64,000 bases of DNA, from positions 434,001 to 498,000 of the forward strand of contig CP060755.1 in assembly GCA_023205875.1 (NCBI GenBank), read 5' to 3'. The notes under the pieces were generated by a model. It was given only the letters and a program-made list of their open reading frames with translations, ran no database searches and was not told the DNA's origin. The translations under genes and the position numbers were made by a program. The stretch is from Chloropicon primus. Taxonomy: Eukaryota > Chlorophyta > Chloropicophyceae > Chloropicales > Chloropicaceae. Positions 10,205 through 20,118 of this stretch are shown here, in pieces (the stretch's first letter is position 1; each line of letters begins with the position of its first letter).

Positions 10205-10874
10205 CCTGGCTTGGTGGGTTTGTTGTCCAGTTGTTGTGTTGACACTAGCCTCCTCTCTGCGTTCGTGTTCTGCCTTCTTTCTGCTCGGCGTTTCGCCTCG
10301 CGGCTCTTCTTTTTTCCAGAGCCACCTCCCAAGATGGATTTACTACAGGAGAAAAAAATGGCGGCTCGAGCGGCGGCTGACCAGAAATTTCCATATTTGA
10401 AAAACAAATTCAAATGTGAAAATTTGCTTGGTTGGGGCCGCACATTGTGGAGGGAAGTCGGCTTTGGCTCGGCAATGGGAGGGTGTCCCGTCCAATGGGT
10501 TGGTTTCCGCGGCACCCGCCAAGACAATCTCTCTCTAGTTCTCTAGTTCTCTCTTTCCTGCTCTGTCTCTCTCTGTCTCTCTGTGTGTGTTCCACTCCGT
10601 CGTCCGATCTCAAGCCAGAGGAATCTGCTGCCGAGGAAGAGCGCGTCGTGGCCCAGGCCATCGAAGGTGAGGGGGACAAGGGAGAGGTTGATGACACAGC
10701 CTGGAAGCTTTTTGGGGGGGGCAGGCGCAAGAAAAAGAAGAAAAGAAGAGGAAACGCGCGCAATAATGTCTTTGCATAATATCTTCTGTTTTGCTTACAC
10801 CCACCCACACACCCATAAACAAAAACCAAGGGTGCTTGAACAAAGGCGCAAGAAGACAGAGAGAGAGAGACTCC
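10205..10874. other. intergenic region upstream of RPS28, doubtful small ORF
   Basis: RPS28 starts at 10204 and L17 ends at 10875, so this stretch holds an RPS28 promoter and the L17 3' UTR. A plus-strand frame opens at the ATG at 10334 (MDLLQEKKMAARAAADQKF) and another runs from 10495 to 10779, ending in a Lys/Arg-rich tail. Joining them would need a splice with no good donor and no CTRAC site, so no gene is called. Confidence 0.35.
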
Positions 10875-11459
10875 TCAGACGAGCTCGATGTAGACCATCT
10901 CGGCGTTGTCCCCCTTCCTGGACGCGGTGGGGGTGATTCTGGTGTACCCCCCGGGCCTGTCCTCGTAGCGCTCGGCGGCCTCGTCGAAGATGTTCGACAC
11001 GAGCTCGCTGTCGTACAGGAAGGATCTCGCGAGGTTCCTCTTGTGCTCCGCCCCGGCCCCCTCGAGCTTGCTCGCCTGCTTCGCCCACGTGATGACCTTG
11101 TCGACGTGCTCGATGATGGCCTTGGCCTTGGGCTTGGTCGTCTTGATCCTCCCGTGCCTCAGGAGCTCCGTGGTCAGGCTGCGCACGAGGGCCTTCCTCT
11201 GGTCCGCGGGGCGGGACAGGTTGTGCCTCTTCACCCGGTGCCTCATCGCGAACACCGTCCCCCCGTTCGTCGCGCAAGACGCCACCGCCAGGGACGAGCC
11301 CCTCGCGAACCCGCTCGCGGAGGATGTAAGCACCCTCGCCGTCGCCGTCGTCGTCGTCGAGTGCTCCCGCCGTGCGCTTGTTGTCCTGGCGTTCGCCAAC
11401 AAGCCGCCGCACGCCTTGGCCTTCGAGGGCAACGTCCTAAAACCCAACCCCCCGCTCAT
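10875..11459 (-). CDS. PRPL17: plastid 50S ribosomal protein L17 (bL17c)
   Basis: An intronless gene of 194 aa for the bacterial-type L17 that lines the peptide exit tunnel of the organelle ribosome. The core begins MRHRVKRHNLSRPADQRKAL and continues with RHGRIKTTKPKAKA, an inserted ASKLEGAGAEH-like loop, the conserved RYEDRPGGYTRI and the terminal GDNAEMVYIEL. The first 75 residues are rich in Ser, Thr, Ala and Arg with few acids, typical of a chloroplast transit peptide; land-plant plastid L17 has the same plan and C-terminus. The start at 11457-11459 (MSGGLGFRTL) was chosen over the open frame above it, which encodes an unlikely Arg run from a CGT microsatellite. Mitochondrial L17 is the alternative, but the GGYTRI context favours plastid. 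Confidence 0.88.
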   Translation of the reverse strand: MSGGLGFRTLPSKAKACGGLLANARTTSARREHSTTTTATARVLTSSASGFARGSSLAVASCATNGGTVFAMRHRVKRHNLSRPADQRKALVRSLTTELLRHGRIKTTKPKAKAIIEHVDKVITWAKQASKLEGAGAEHKRNLARSFLYDSELVSNIFDEAAERYEDRPGGYTRITPTASRKGDNAEMVYIELV

Positions 11460-12555
11460 TCTCGTCAAACACAACACAAGGCGGAACCCTCGTCGTCGTC
11501 GTCGTCGTCGTCGTCGGTCGTCGTCGTCGTGGACCACGAGCCGAGGAAGCGAAGGAAGAGGAAGGGGAAAAAAGTTTTGGATAAGGCACGACGGGAAAGA
11601 AGTGTACGTACCTCCAAAGGAGTGTCCTCAAACCACATCAGCCCTAACACGGGATCTCAACCATTCTGAACCCCTAATTCTTTTTTGGATAAGACGTTTT
11701 TGTGCTACAGACCAAAGAGTAGAAAACCCCTTGCTCACCGAGGGCACTGCCTCAACAAGCGTTCTGTACACAAGCCAGGTTGGCGTCGCGTCGCCCTCGG
11801 GTTCGGGGGGAAGGTCTCCCGAAGAACGAGATGACCTCGCAGAAGGGGGATCTCTGTCAGGTTTTTAGGTTTCGTTCGTCGAATAAAGTCACACCTGGTG
11901 TGCTTTTGCCTCCTCCGCTTCCCAGGAGGGCGAGAGGCGCGTCGTCGACGCGACCGAACCTAAGACGAAGACTTTGCGCGCGCGCGCTCTGTAGAGGCGA
12001 AGAGAGACTCTAACCACCAACGCGTCCGCTTGACGGCGAACTTGGCTCTCTCCCTCTCCCCCACCCCCTCTCTCTCTCTTGCGTGTTTCGTGTTTCGTCC
12101 CCTTGCACGACCTAGAAGGGACGGCACGGAGAGAGAGACCTGACCTGGCCTTGACCTGGCCTTGATTTGGTTTGGTTTGGTTTGCGCACTCTTTTGCTCT
12201 TGCTCTCTTGTGAGGATCAAGGTTGAGGTGGACCAACGACACGAAGACGCGTCCCATCGCTGCTGGTGTTGCTCGAACGCGCAGCACAGCGACGCGACGA
12301 CGGGTGTGCGTGGACGGACGGAGGACCTTGAGGGAGAGATTCGAGCTTGTCTCGTGAGGTCCCCAAGTCGGCAAGCGCGCGCGCACCGAAGAAGAGGTGC
12401 GTTTCGTTGCTCCCCCTCGCACGAGAAGCGTTTGGTTGCTGGCGCGCGGCACGCCTCTGGCGGGAAGGGTCTTGCGCTTCCGCTTTTTCTCTTGCACATC
12501 CAAGAGAAATTAGATCGTGGAAGATCGTAGAAGGAAGAAGAAGAGACGAAACCAC
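11460..12555. other. divergent intergenic region, L17/MYB
   Basis: About 1.1 kb without a supported gene. It holds a CGT-trinucleotide tract (11491-11528), a twice-repeated TTGACCTGGCC and a triple TTTGG near 12146-12184. It should contain both promoters. Confidence 0.5.
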
Positions 12556-13511
12556 ATGGCGGTCTCGGACGCCGCAGGGAGCGCCCAGGCGCAGCAGAGC
12601 GGAGGAGGAAACGACGCGAGCAACGGGAGCGCGGCGAAGGCCAACTGGTGGAGGTGAGTCCCCCCCTTTTTCTTCTCTTCTTCTTCTTTTTCTTCTTCTT
12701 CTTTTTCTTTTTCTTCTTTTTCTTCTTCTTCTTCTCTCTCTCTCTCTCTCTCTCTCCAAAAAAAAGAAAAAGAAAGGAAAAAGAAACTGACCCCCGAACC
12801 ACCACCTCTGTCCACCCTGCTTCTCCGTTCTTGCGGCACCGCAGCCCCCAGGAGGACAAGGTCTTCGAGAGGGTCCTGTCCGAGAAGTTTGGCGAGCGAC
12901 TGCAGGACATCCTGGAGGAGATCTCCAAGCAGATAGAGACCAAGGACATGGAGGCCGTGCGCAGGCGGTACGAGCAGCTCGAGGAGGACATCAAGAACAT
13001 CGAGGCGGGCCGGGTCCCCCTGCCCAACTACGCGGACAGCGGGAGCGTCGCGACGAGCGGCTCGAGGAAGGGAGGGAAGGGCTCGAACGGAAAGAAGGAC
13101 CAGCACAGCGAGAGGAAGAAGGGCATCCCGTGGACCGAGGAGGAGCACAGGCTGTTCCTGCTGGGCCTGGAGAAGTTCGGCAAGGGGGACTGGAGGTCGA
13201 TATCGAGGAACTTTGTGGTCTCGAGGACGCCCACCCAGGTGGCCAGCCACGCCCAGAAGTACTTCATACGACTCAGCTCGATGAACAAGAGGGACAAGAG
13301 GCGGGCGAGCATCCACGACATCACCTCTGTGAACCAGGCAGACGTGCAGAACATGGCCTCGGTCCACGCGGCGAGGGCGAACGGGGAGAACTTGGCCGCG
13401 GCGCAGAACCAGCAGGGGAAGCCCATCTATGGGGGAGGGATGGTCTCGATGCCGCCGGCGTCTTACGTCTCCAACATGATGCCCCAGTCAGGGCCGCAGC
13501 AGTACGTGTGA
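12556..13511 (+). CDS. DIVARICATA-type MYB/SANT transcription factor (SHAQKYF class)
   Basis: A nuclear transcription factor of 254 aa. Exons are 12556-12653 and 12845-13511; the intron has a GTGAGT donor, a CTGAC site at 12787-12791 and a GCAG acceptor. The join restores the first SANT repeat ([19 protein letters not shown], about residues 30-95), followed by a basic Ser/Gly linker and the second MYB repeat ([20 protein letters not shown]), whose third helix carries [12 protein letters not shown] at about residue 165. This two-repeat order is that of plant DIVARICATA/RADIALIS-like factors, which bind I-box or TATCC-type sites. The C-terminus is Gln- and Met-rich. The intron contains a long pyrimidine block followed by a purine block. 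Confidence 0.9.
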
Positions 13512-13940
13512 TCCGACGACGACAACAGTTTGCAAACCACGCGCGCGACACACACACACACAGAGAAAGATATATGAGCAAACTTTCGTCGTCGTCGTCG
13601 TCGTCGTCGTTGTTGTACACTAGTAACTTTTCATACATCATTGGTTTTCACGTTAAGGAGCGAGCTAGCGCGTTCTTTTTGTTCTTGTCCCAGGCACAGA
13701 CACACAAGCCAAGCAAGCAAGCAAGCAACGAAGGAAGGAAAGGAGAGCAAAAAAAAAATAGGGTGTGGTGTGTGAATTACATCCATCCAAGCTTCCTCGG
13801 TTGTGGGTTATGGTTATGTTGTGTGTGTGTGTGTGTGTTCTTGAATTGGTCTACAAGGTCTTGAGGCTAGTGGTACACTCTTGATTGAAAAGAAAAAAAT
13901 CCGGTCGTCGTTGTCTCGGTTGCATGTGAGGCTTCCTCAA
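13512..13940. other. convergent intergenic region, MYB/PSBS
   Basis: 3' UTRs of both genes. A CGT/TCG trinucleotide tract lies at 13586-13610 and a GT tract at about 13820-13837. A TTACA at 13777-13781 reads TGTAA for PSBS. Confidence 0.6.
13586..13610. repeat. CGT trinucleotide microsatellite
   Basis: About eight CGT units in the 3' UTR of the MYB gene. Similar CGT/ACG tracts occur at 11491-11528, 28558-28590 and 59375-59401. Confidence 0.85.
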
Positions 13941-14693
13941 TCACTCCTCGTCCACGAACTTTCCAGTTCCCTCGTTCACGGCGGTGAGGGCGAAGAAAAT
14001 GATGGAGAACAGCAGGAGGGGCTCGGCCTCGGAGAGGGGGATGCCCGTCTCGAGGTTGAACTGAGCGAGGGGTCCCTTCCCGGTGACCGCCTCTCCGATC
14101 AGGGAGGCCGCGAACCCGAGCTGCGCCATCCTTCCCACGAAGAGCTCGTTGGCCTTGGTGAACCCGACCCCCTCGATCCCGAGGAACTTGCCAGGGTTCA
14201 GGATGCTGATGTTGGCGTCCTGCAGGGATCCCGCGGGGCGCTCGGAGCTCTCCTCGGCGTCCGGGATGAACTTGCCCTTCCCAGGAGCGAACGCGGCGAA
14301 GAGGTTGAACGCCGCCAGGCCGAGCACGAGGGGCTCGGTGTCCATGAGGGGGAGGCCGGTCTCGATGTCGAACTGGGCGAGGGCCCCCTTGCCGGTCAGG
14401 ATCTCCCCGACCAGGGAGGCCGCGAACCCGAGCATGGCCATCCTCCCCACGAAGAGCTCGTTCGACTTGGTGAACCCGAGGGAAACGTTCCACACGATGT
14501 CGTTCTTGGCCTGGAAGAACTGACCGGGGATCCTCACCTGGAAGGACTGGGCGGCGGGGCCTTGGGGCTCCGCGACCTTGGCAACCTTCTTGGGGGCCTT
14601 GGGCCTGGATCCGAAGGAGAACGCTCCCGACCTCTTGGGCGCGGGCGCGGGGGCGGCCTTCTTCGTCGCGGTCTTCGGCTTGAGCAGCTGCAT
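13941..14693 (-). CDS. PSBS: photosystem II 22 kDa protein PsbS, photoprotection sensor
   Basis: PsbS is the thylakoid pH sensor that triggers energy-dependent quenching of light harvesting. The 250-aa product has a basic, Pro/Ala-rich transit region (to about residue 40) and an internally duplicated core. Each half begins with the PsbS/LHC signature GFTKxNELFVGRMAxLGFAAS and continues with ALAQF/PLAQF and a lumenal loop with ETGLP...EPL or ETGIP...EPL, then a second helix and GKGKF/GTGKF. That gives four membrane helices and acidic lumenal loops, where the family carries its two proton-sensing glutamates. The gene is intronless. ATG 14691-14693 was chosen; the frame continues upstream to 14762 but only adds a short, less transit-like stretch. 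It is head-to-head with PSBR. Confidence 0.93.
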   Translation of the reverse strand: MQLLKPKTATKKAAPAPAPKRSGAFSFGSRPKAPKKVAKVAEPQGPAAQSFQVRIPGQFFQAKNDIVWNVSLGFTKSNELFVGRMAMLGFAASLVGEILTGKGALAQFDIETGLPLMDTEPLVLGLAAFNLFAAFAPGKGKFIPDAEESSERPAGSLQDANISILNPGKFLGIEGVGFTKANELFVGRMAQLGFAASLIGEAVTGKGPLAQFNLETGIPLSEAEPLLLFSIIFFALTAVNEGTGKFVDEE

Positions 14694-15256
14694 GGTGATC
14701 TTGGTTGCTTGGTTGCTTGGTCCTATAAATTTCTCGATCTTCGTCGACGAGGTGATCCACAATTCTGACAGACAGAAGAGAGAGAGAAAGAAACCAGAGA
14801 ATCTTCCAGCCGCGACGAGAGCCAGGAGTCACACCAGTTGGCAACGTGGGGAGCGCAATTGTGAGCCACAAATACAGGACACCTGTCCAGAGATCGAGCA
14901 TTCTGAGCCACAAAGACTCAACGTGCCAGATCCGATGCAAAGAGACTCTTTTTGAGTGTCAAAATACCTGTGTCCGTCACGGACGTTTGTGGCTGATATT
15001 TTCCACTTTCGGATTAAATGAGGCCCAAGATCTGCTGGCACGACCACGAGGAGGGCGAGGACGAGACATATTATCACGGCTCCGCGTCGCCGCACTTACT
15101 GAGCATTGCATTCACGGTGTTCACTTGTGGAACACGGGAAGTCGCTCTCACTGGGTCCTCACTTCTCACTTGTTGATCATCGGGATCGACTTTGTGTTTC
15201 AATTGTGTGTGTGATCTCGCGCGGACGGAGGTGTACCACGTGCGGATCCTAACAGT
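14694..15256. promoter_or_regulatory. bidirectional promoter of the PSBS-PSBR pair
   Basis: A 563-bp region between two divergent photosystem II genes. The nonamer AGCCACAAA occurs at 14864-14872 and 14906-14914 and, inverted, at 14996-15004. No open frame here is convincing. The function of the nonamer is an inference from its placement. Confidence 0.55.
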
Positions 15257-16069
15257 ATGCGTGCCGCGACAGTGCGTTCTAGCGCCCCTCGGGCTGCGAG
15301 GAGGACGGTGACGGTGAGGGCGGGCCTCTTCCAGAGGAAACCGGCGCCGGCCCCGAAGAAGGCCGAGAAGAAGTCCTCGGGAGGGGGGCTGTTCGGGTCC
15401 CTCGGGTCCAAGCCCAAGCCTGCGGAGCCTCCTGCCAAGAAGAGCGGCGGGATCGGGGGACTCTTCGGCGGGAAGGCCGCTGCCAAGCCGGAGCCCAGCA
15501 AGAAGAAGACGGGGGGGCTCTTCGGCGGGTCGTCCAAGGCCAAGCCCGCGTCGCCTCCTGCTAAGAGGAAGGCTGCTGCTCCGCCGAGGAAGAGCCAGAT
15601 CGGCACCATCAAGGCCGGCACCAAGAAGATCGGGACCAAGAGGATCACCAAGAAGCAGACCTCCCCGGACGGGACCGAGCTCCCTTTCTTCGGAGACCTC
15701 AAGGAGGGAGGCGTCCAGCTGTTCAGGAGTGACGACGAGAGGTACTTCAACAAGGCCGTCTCGGGAACCAAGGCCGAGGGCGCCCAGAAAATCGTGGGCT
15801 ACAAGGGGAGCGGCCAGAAGGGAAGCGCCCCGCAGGTCGACGCCCAAGGAAGGAACGCGAGGTTCGGAGGGGTCGTGTACCGCTACGCGGACAAGTACAA
15901 TGGCAACATTGACGAATTTTCCCCCATTTTCACGCCAGAGACGAGGCTCAAGGCTGCTGACGTCTACGAACCGGGAGCGGTCGGCCTGGCAATCTGGTTC
16001 GCCGGCTTCGTCGGCCTGTTGGCAGTCGGAGGGTTCGCCATTTACAGCACCTCCGCCCTCGCCGGTTAG
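15257..16069 (+). CDS. PSBR: photosystem II 10 kDa protein PsbR with a long low-complexity extension
   Basis: PsbR is a thylakoid protein that helps PsbP/PsbO bind to photosystem II. The C-terminal third matches the family: a GGVVYRYADKYNGNIDEFSP stretch, then DVYEPGAVGLAIW, a single membrane helix and the terminal IYSTSALAG (plant proteins end NTSALAQ). The protein is 270 aa, about twice the usual precursor length. The extra part, about residues 25-115, is basic and low complexity, with repeated GLFG(G) units separated by Lys/Pro/Ala linkers (PAKK, KPEPSKKK, SPPAKR). The first 22 residues look like a transit peptide start. It is intronless. The extension could be disordered stroma-exposed sequence or an unusually long transit region. 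Confidence 0.9.
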   Translation: MRAATVRSSAPRAARRTVTVRAGLFQRKPAPAPKKAEKKSSGGGLFGSLGSKPKPAEPPAKKSGGIGGLFGGKAAAKPEPSKKKTGGLFGGSSKAKPASPPAKRKAAAPPRKSQIGTIKAGTKKIGTKRITKKQTSPDGTELPFFGDLKEGGVQLFRSDDERYFNKAVSGTKAEGAQKIVGYKGSGQKGSAPQVDAQGRNARFGGVVYRYADKYNGNIDEFSPIFTPETRLKAADVYEPGAVGLAIWFAGFVGLLAVGGFAIYSTSALAG

Positions 16070-16394
16070 GTTAGGTCGTCATCCCCCCTGATGATCCCAC
16101 GCAAGCTCTTGCAAGTGAGCCTTGAATTCAATTTTACAATTTTGTGGCAACCTCCCAAGCCCCTATTTGCTTTCCAGCCCCCTCGCCGTCGTGGGGAACT
16201 CCCTCCTCCTCCTCATTGATGATGATGATGATGATGATGAGGGTGAGGATGATCCTCCTCCTCACCCCGTCTCAATGTTTTGCAGAGTTTCCGATGAGAA
16301 TTCGTTTTTGAATCCAAGGTGCGACAGTTTCGGACAGGACAGAGGAAGGCCAAGGCCAAGGCGGAGTCTTGTCCGAGGAAAGAGAGAGAAAGCG
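16070..16394. other. intergenic region, PSBR to TBCCD1
   Basis: 3' UTR and promoter sequence; no gene seen. A GAT trinucleotide run lies at about 16216-16240. Confidence 0.55.
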
Positions 16395-18055
16395 ATGGCA
16401 ATGAAGCCGCTCTCCGTGAGGGAGGAGGTCCTCGACCACGTGAGCGAACTCTTCTACAGCTGTCTGTGCAAAGCGAGGCACTTGGCGAACCTGGTAGCGC
16501 TGGAAAAGTGGGAGGAGAAGGAAAGGGAACTGCACTTGTTGAGCCAAAGTCTGAGGGAGACCTCGATGGACGAGGGGTACTGCTCCAGGTTTCAGCTCGA
16601 GCAGGCCTGGGGGATAAAGAGCGACAACGCGGAGGTGATGTGGTCGGCGATGAAGAGCCTCGGGTCGGTTTTGGAGAGGGAAGAGGGTTGCGAGCTCGTC
16701 AGGGTGACGGACCTGGTCCAAGTGACGTGCATAGCGCTCGTCACGAAAGAGGCGACCCTCCGGAGGAAAGAAGAGGGCGTGCTCGCCAACGAACCGTCCT
16801 CCTCGTTCGCCACGGAGAGCCAGCCCCCCTCGCAGTCTCCCGTGGACTCTTCGACCAGAGACAAGGTAAAGTTTCAACAAAACTTGGTGTGTGTGTTCTC
16901 TCGCGAACGAGTTGCTCTGGGTTGCTGACGACTCTTGTACGACCGTTTCCCTTCCTCTGGGCCCCCCCTCCTCTCTCTCTGTCGCGCGCGCGTGCAATAC
17001 AGGTAGAACTCGTCGTCAGCCACCTCGAGTCCCTTCTCAGGCTGATATTGGGCGTTCCACCGACTTGCTTGAGCACCAGTCTCGTGGTGACCACGGACGA
17101 CGTCGATGCTCTCGGGCTTTGGCTGAGGCCCGTGGTGAAGACAAAGGAAGGCCGCTCGAACTTCAAGCTGAGCGAGCTCTCGCCCTTCTTCGTGTCTCAT
17201 CTCCACGCCTCGTTTAGGGACGTTTCGGGCTGGTTGAAGGGCGCCGTGGGGCCAAGCACGTCGGACGTCGTCATGAGGCTCAAAGGAGCGCAGAAGAAGC
17301 TGATCTTCAGGCAAGATCCCAGAGAGAGCGCCACGGACGAGGTGCTGGCGTGCCTGACAATCGATTCGTGCGCAGACTCGACGATCTACTGCCTCTTGCC
17401 CATCGAGTTCGTGCGCATCAGCAACTGCAAGAACTGCACCGTCGTCGTGGGCTCTGCGAGATTTGCTCAAACGACGCACTGCTCGTCTCTTAAAGTCATC
17501 ACCGCGTGCAGGACGAAGGTCATCTCGAATTGCATGGACTGCGTCTTCTATCTCGGCACGAACGAGTGCCCTCTCCTCGTGGGGGACAACAGGCACGTCA
17601 CCTTGGCGCCCTACAACTCGTATTACGACGGGCTCCCTGACCACCTGGAGTGCTTGCGAATTTCGGGGGAGGTCAACTACTGGAACGTGGCAAAGGTCGT
17701 CGATTCGCCGTACAGCAGCGACCCCGTGGACCACAGCGGAATTTTCGCCGTCATGCCGCCAGAAAAGTGGTCCTCCTTCGTCATCCCCTTTGCCAGCGAA
17801 GAGAACCAGGGTGCGAGCGCCCCTGCTGGCGAGGCGAGGCCTTTCTTGGCGCCCAAAGCCTATCGCCAGAACCTGGAGGCCATGGCCAAGAGAGTTGACG
17901 AGGTGAGAGCGAAAATAGCAGGATCCGGTCTTGCAGAGGACCAAAGGCAAGCTCTGCAGCAGGTCATTCGTGGCCACTTCAAGGACTGGCTGCTTCGGGA
18001 CGGCCATTTCAACGAGATCCAGAGACTCTCTGAGATGGAATTGGCGGTGAAGTAG
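16395..18055 (+). CDS. TBCCD1: TBCC domain-containing protein 1 (centriole positioning)
   Basis: TBCCD1 (ASQ2 in Chlamydomonas) sits at centrioles and governs their number, linkage and position. Exons are 16395-16865 and 17003-18055, joined in phase 0 across a 137-nt intron (CTGAC at 16925-16929); 507 aa, close to the human 557. The N-terminal helical part has VREEVLDHVSELFY and GYCSRFQLEQAWG. The C-CAP/TBCC beta-helix covers about residues 285-420: IDSCADSTIYCLLP, ISNCKNCTVVVG, KVISNCMDCVFYL and the highly conserved LLVGDNRHVTLAPYNSYY. It ends in a helical tail. No catalytic residue is expected, and TBCCD1 lacks the GAP arginine role of TBCC. It converges on MNS1, another ciliary gene. Confidence 0.92.
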
Positions 18056-18110
18056 GCCAGAAGAGGGGGGGCATGGGCGCTACCCAAAGGAGTCGTGTGG
18101 AATGTTTTTT

Positions 18111-18115
18111 TGTAA
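18111..18115 (+). terminator. TGTAA polyadenylation-type signal of TBCCD1
   Basis: TGTAA lies 55 nt after the stop codon. Confidence 0.55.
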
Positions 18116-18224
18116 CGCTAAAAGATGATAAAGATACACGGTTTTGTTGTTAAAGAAGAAACTAATCAGGGTTTCCTGAAGATACACCCGCACGGCTTCC
18201 AATTCAGCCTCTCTGAATTCGCCC

Positions 18225-19655
18225 TCAGACCTGGAAAATCTCTCGAAGCTCCTCCTCGTTCTGGATGACGCCCTTTGGCAGGAACTCCTTGTATTTCGTG
18301 GCGTACTCCTTGAGGAGGCGCTTCCTCTCCATCTCGACAATGGCGGCCCTGCGAGCGTCCTGCTCGCGGTAGGCCTGGGCCTCCTCGATCTCCTTCTTCT
18401 TGAGAGCGTTGTACATCTCCCTCTTCTCGTCGATGAGCCTCTCGACCTCTCTCTTGTGCTCCTGGACTTTCATTCTTCTCCTCTGTGCGTTCATCTGCTC
18501 GATTCTGTCGTCCTCGGCGAACTTCTCGAGCAGCTTCTTCCTGAAGGCCTCCTCCTCGATCGCCTCCTGTTGCCTCTTCTGCTCCTTGAGGGCCTTCTGG
18601 TACTCGTTGGCCTCCATCATCTCCCTCGTCATTCTCTCTCTCCTTTCCTGGTCCATCTGCTCCCTTCTCCTCTGTTTCTCGCTCTCTTCCTGCTCGTGCA
18701 GCAAGTTGAGCAGACGCTCCTCCTCCTCCTTCTCGGCCATCTCCTTCTCCTTGAGGGACCTGAGCTTGTCCAAGATTCGGTCTTGCGCGTCCATCTTGTC
18801 CTGCCTGCGCTTCAAGTTGGCCTCGCTCCTGCGCTGAACCTCTGCGGCGTACGCCGCAATGCGCCTCTCCTCCTCCTCCTCCTTCTCTCGCTTGAGGGCC
18901 CTCTCCACCTCCCTCTCCTCCAGGAAGTTTCTGATGTAATCCTGAGTCTCGTGCTGCTTGGCCTGCTTCGCCTCGAGCTGAAGGCGGTCCTCCTCCTGGA
19001 TCCTAGCGATGACCTCATCAACTTGCCTCCTCTCCTTCTCGAACTCCTCCTGCGCGGCCCTCTGAAGGTCGAGCTTCTCCTCGATCTGCTCTTGCAGCAC
19101 CTTCTTCGCGGCGATCTGCTTCTTCAGGTTGTCCATCTCCTTCTTCTCCTCCTGCTCCACCAGCTTTTGCCTCTGCTCCTCCATGACCCTGTCATAGTAG
19201 GCGTGGTACTGCTGCTCCCTCTCCTTGAGCATCCTGGCCTCCTCCAGCTGCAGCTTTCTCTCCATGTTCATCTCCGCCGCCCTGAGCTTGTCCTCCAGCT
19301 CGCGGAGCTCCTCGCTCTCCTCGCGGATGCGCTTGAGGTCGAGCTCGGCCCTCATCTTGGCCTTCTTCTCTGCCCCGAGGGTCGCCACGAAGGCCTCCTC
19401 CTCCTGGGCCCACTTGTCCTGGAGCTTCTTCTCCACGTACGCCTTCTCCATCGACTGGATGGTCTCGTACTCGGACTGCCTCTCCCTCTCCTCCCTAATC
19501 CTTCGCCTGGCGTGAACATTCTCAATACTCTTGAAGCCGGCTTCCGTCTCTCTCACCTTGCCATAGTACCGCTTCAGCTCGTCTATCTTGTACTCCTCCT
19601 CCCTCCGCCTCTGCTCACGCTGCTCCTGGGCACGCACAAGAGACATGCGTATCAT
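18225..19655 (-). CDS. MNS1: MNS1/CFAP127, ciliary microtubule inner protein
   Basis: An intronless gene of 476 aa, almost entirely charged coiled coil (Glu/Arg/Lys/Gln-rich heptads, few prolines). The order of segments matches the trichohyalin/plectin-like MNS1 domain, and the C-terminus is diagnostic: RKRLLKEYATKYKEFLPKGV followed by acidic residues, against human LLKEHATNLLGYLPKGIF. MNS1 (FAP127) lies inside the doublet microtubule of motile cilia and is needed for motility. The first ATG in frame is 19653-19655; a second at 19646 is also possible. Its presence argues that the alga builds motile flagella at some life stage. Generic coiled-coil similarity is the main risk, reduced by the C-terminal motif. 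Confidence 0.82.
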   Translation of the reverse strand: MIRMSLVRAQEQREQRRREEEYKIDELKRYYGKVRETEAGFKSIENVHARRRIREERERQSEYETIQSMEKAYVEKKLQDKWAQEEEAFVATLGAEKKAKMRAELDLKRIREESEELRELEDKLRAAEMNMERKLQLEEARMLKEREQQYHAYYDRVMEEQRQKLVEQEEKKEMDNLKKQIAAKKVLQEQIEEKLDLQRAAQEEFEKERRQVDEVIARIQEEDRLQLEAKQAKQHETQDYIRNFLEEREVERALKREKEEEEERRIAAYAAEVQRRSEANLKRRQDKMDAQDRILDKLRSLKEKEMAEKEEEERLLNLLHEQEESEKQRRREQMDQERRERMTREMMEANEYQKALKEQKRQQEAIEEEAFRKKLLEKFAEDDRIEQMNAQRRRMKVQEHKREVERLIDEKREMYNALKKKEIEEAQAYREQDARRAAIVEMERKRLLKEYATKYKEFLPKGVIQNEEELREIFQV

Positions 19656-20118
19656 GATTCTCAAACTCCTCTAAGGTAAAGGTCCTCTCTCACGTCCTAG
19701 CCTAGCCAACCTGACTCGACCCGGCTTGTTCTCTTCCCAGCAATGAAGGTTGCAATCTTTCGCGCCTCCTTTACGCCCTCCCTTTTTCTTGGACACAGCA
19801 CAACCACGCACGCACGCACGCACGCCGCCCTCTCCCTACGAAACACGCGCACAAGATCAAAGGCAACGCACTTCCTCTTCAGCCTCTTCAGCTCCCCTCC
19901 TCGTACTACTCGACAAGCTCGTCGCCTCTTCGAACGCGAAGACCACACTCCCTTGCTCCCTTGGCTCTCAAGTCTGACCCAGTGACCGATGACCCTAAGA
20001 ACCAAAAAATAAAAACGTAGTTTCACTCTTACGCGTTAGGACTCTAACCACATCTCGACACAGTACAAGGCAAAAGTAGTGGTGGTATGTTTGGGGCGGC
20101 CGAAATGTAATATCTCCT

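Noticed and set aside
10334-10779. Possible small gene divergent from RPS28
   Set aside because: The two frames need a splice without a good donor and without the CTRAC site found in other introns.
14693-14762. An upstream exon or longer N-terminus for PSBS
   Set aside because: The upstream codons do not look like a transit peptide and there is no CTRAC site before the nearest AG.
14829-15095. Small minus-strand frame with a signal-like start in the PSBS-PSBR gap
   Set aside because: No family resemblance and it lies in the shared promoter region.
18456-19679. A 407-codon Leu-rich plus-strand frame over MNS1
   Set aside because: Complement of Glu/Lys codons gives Leu/Phe codons; not membrane protein-like in pattern.
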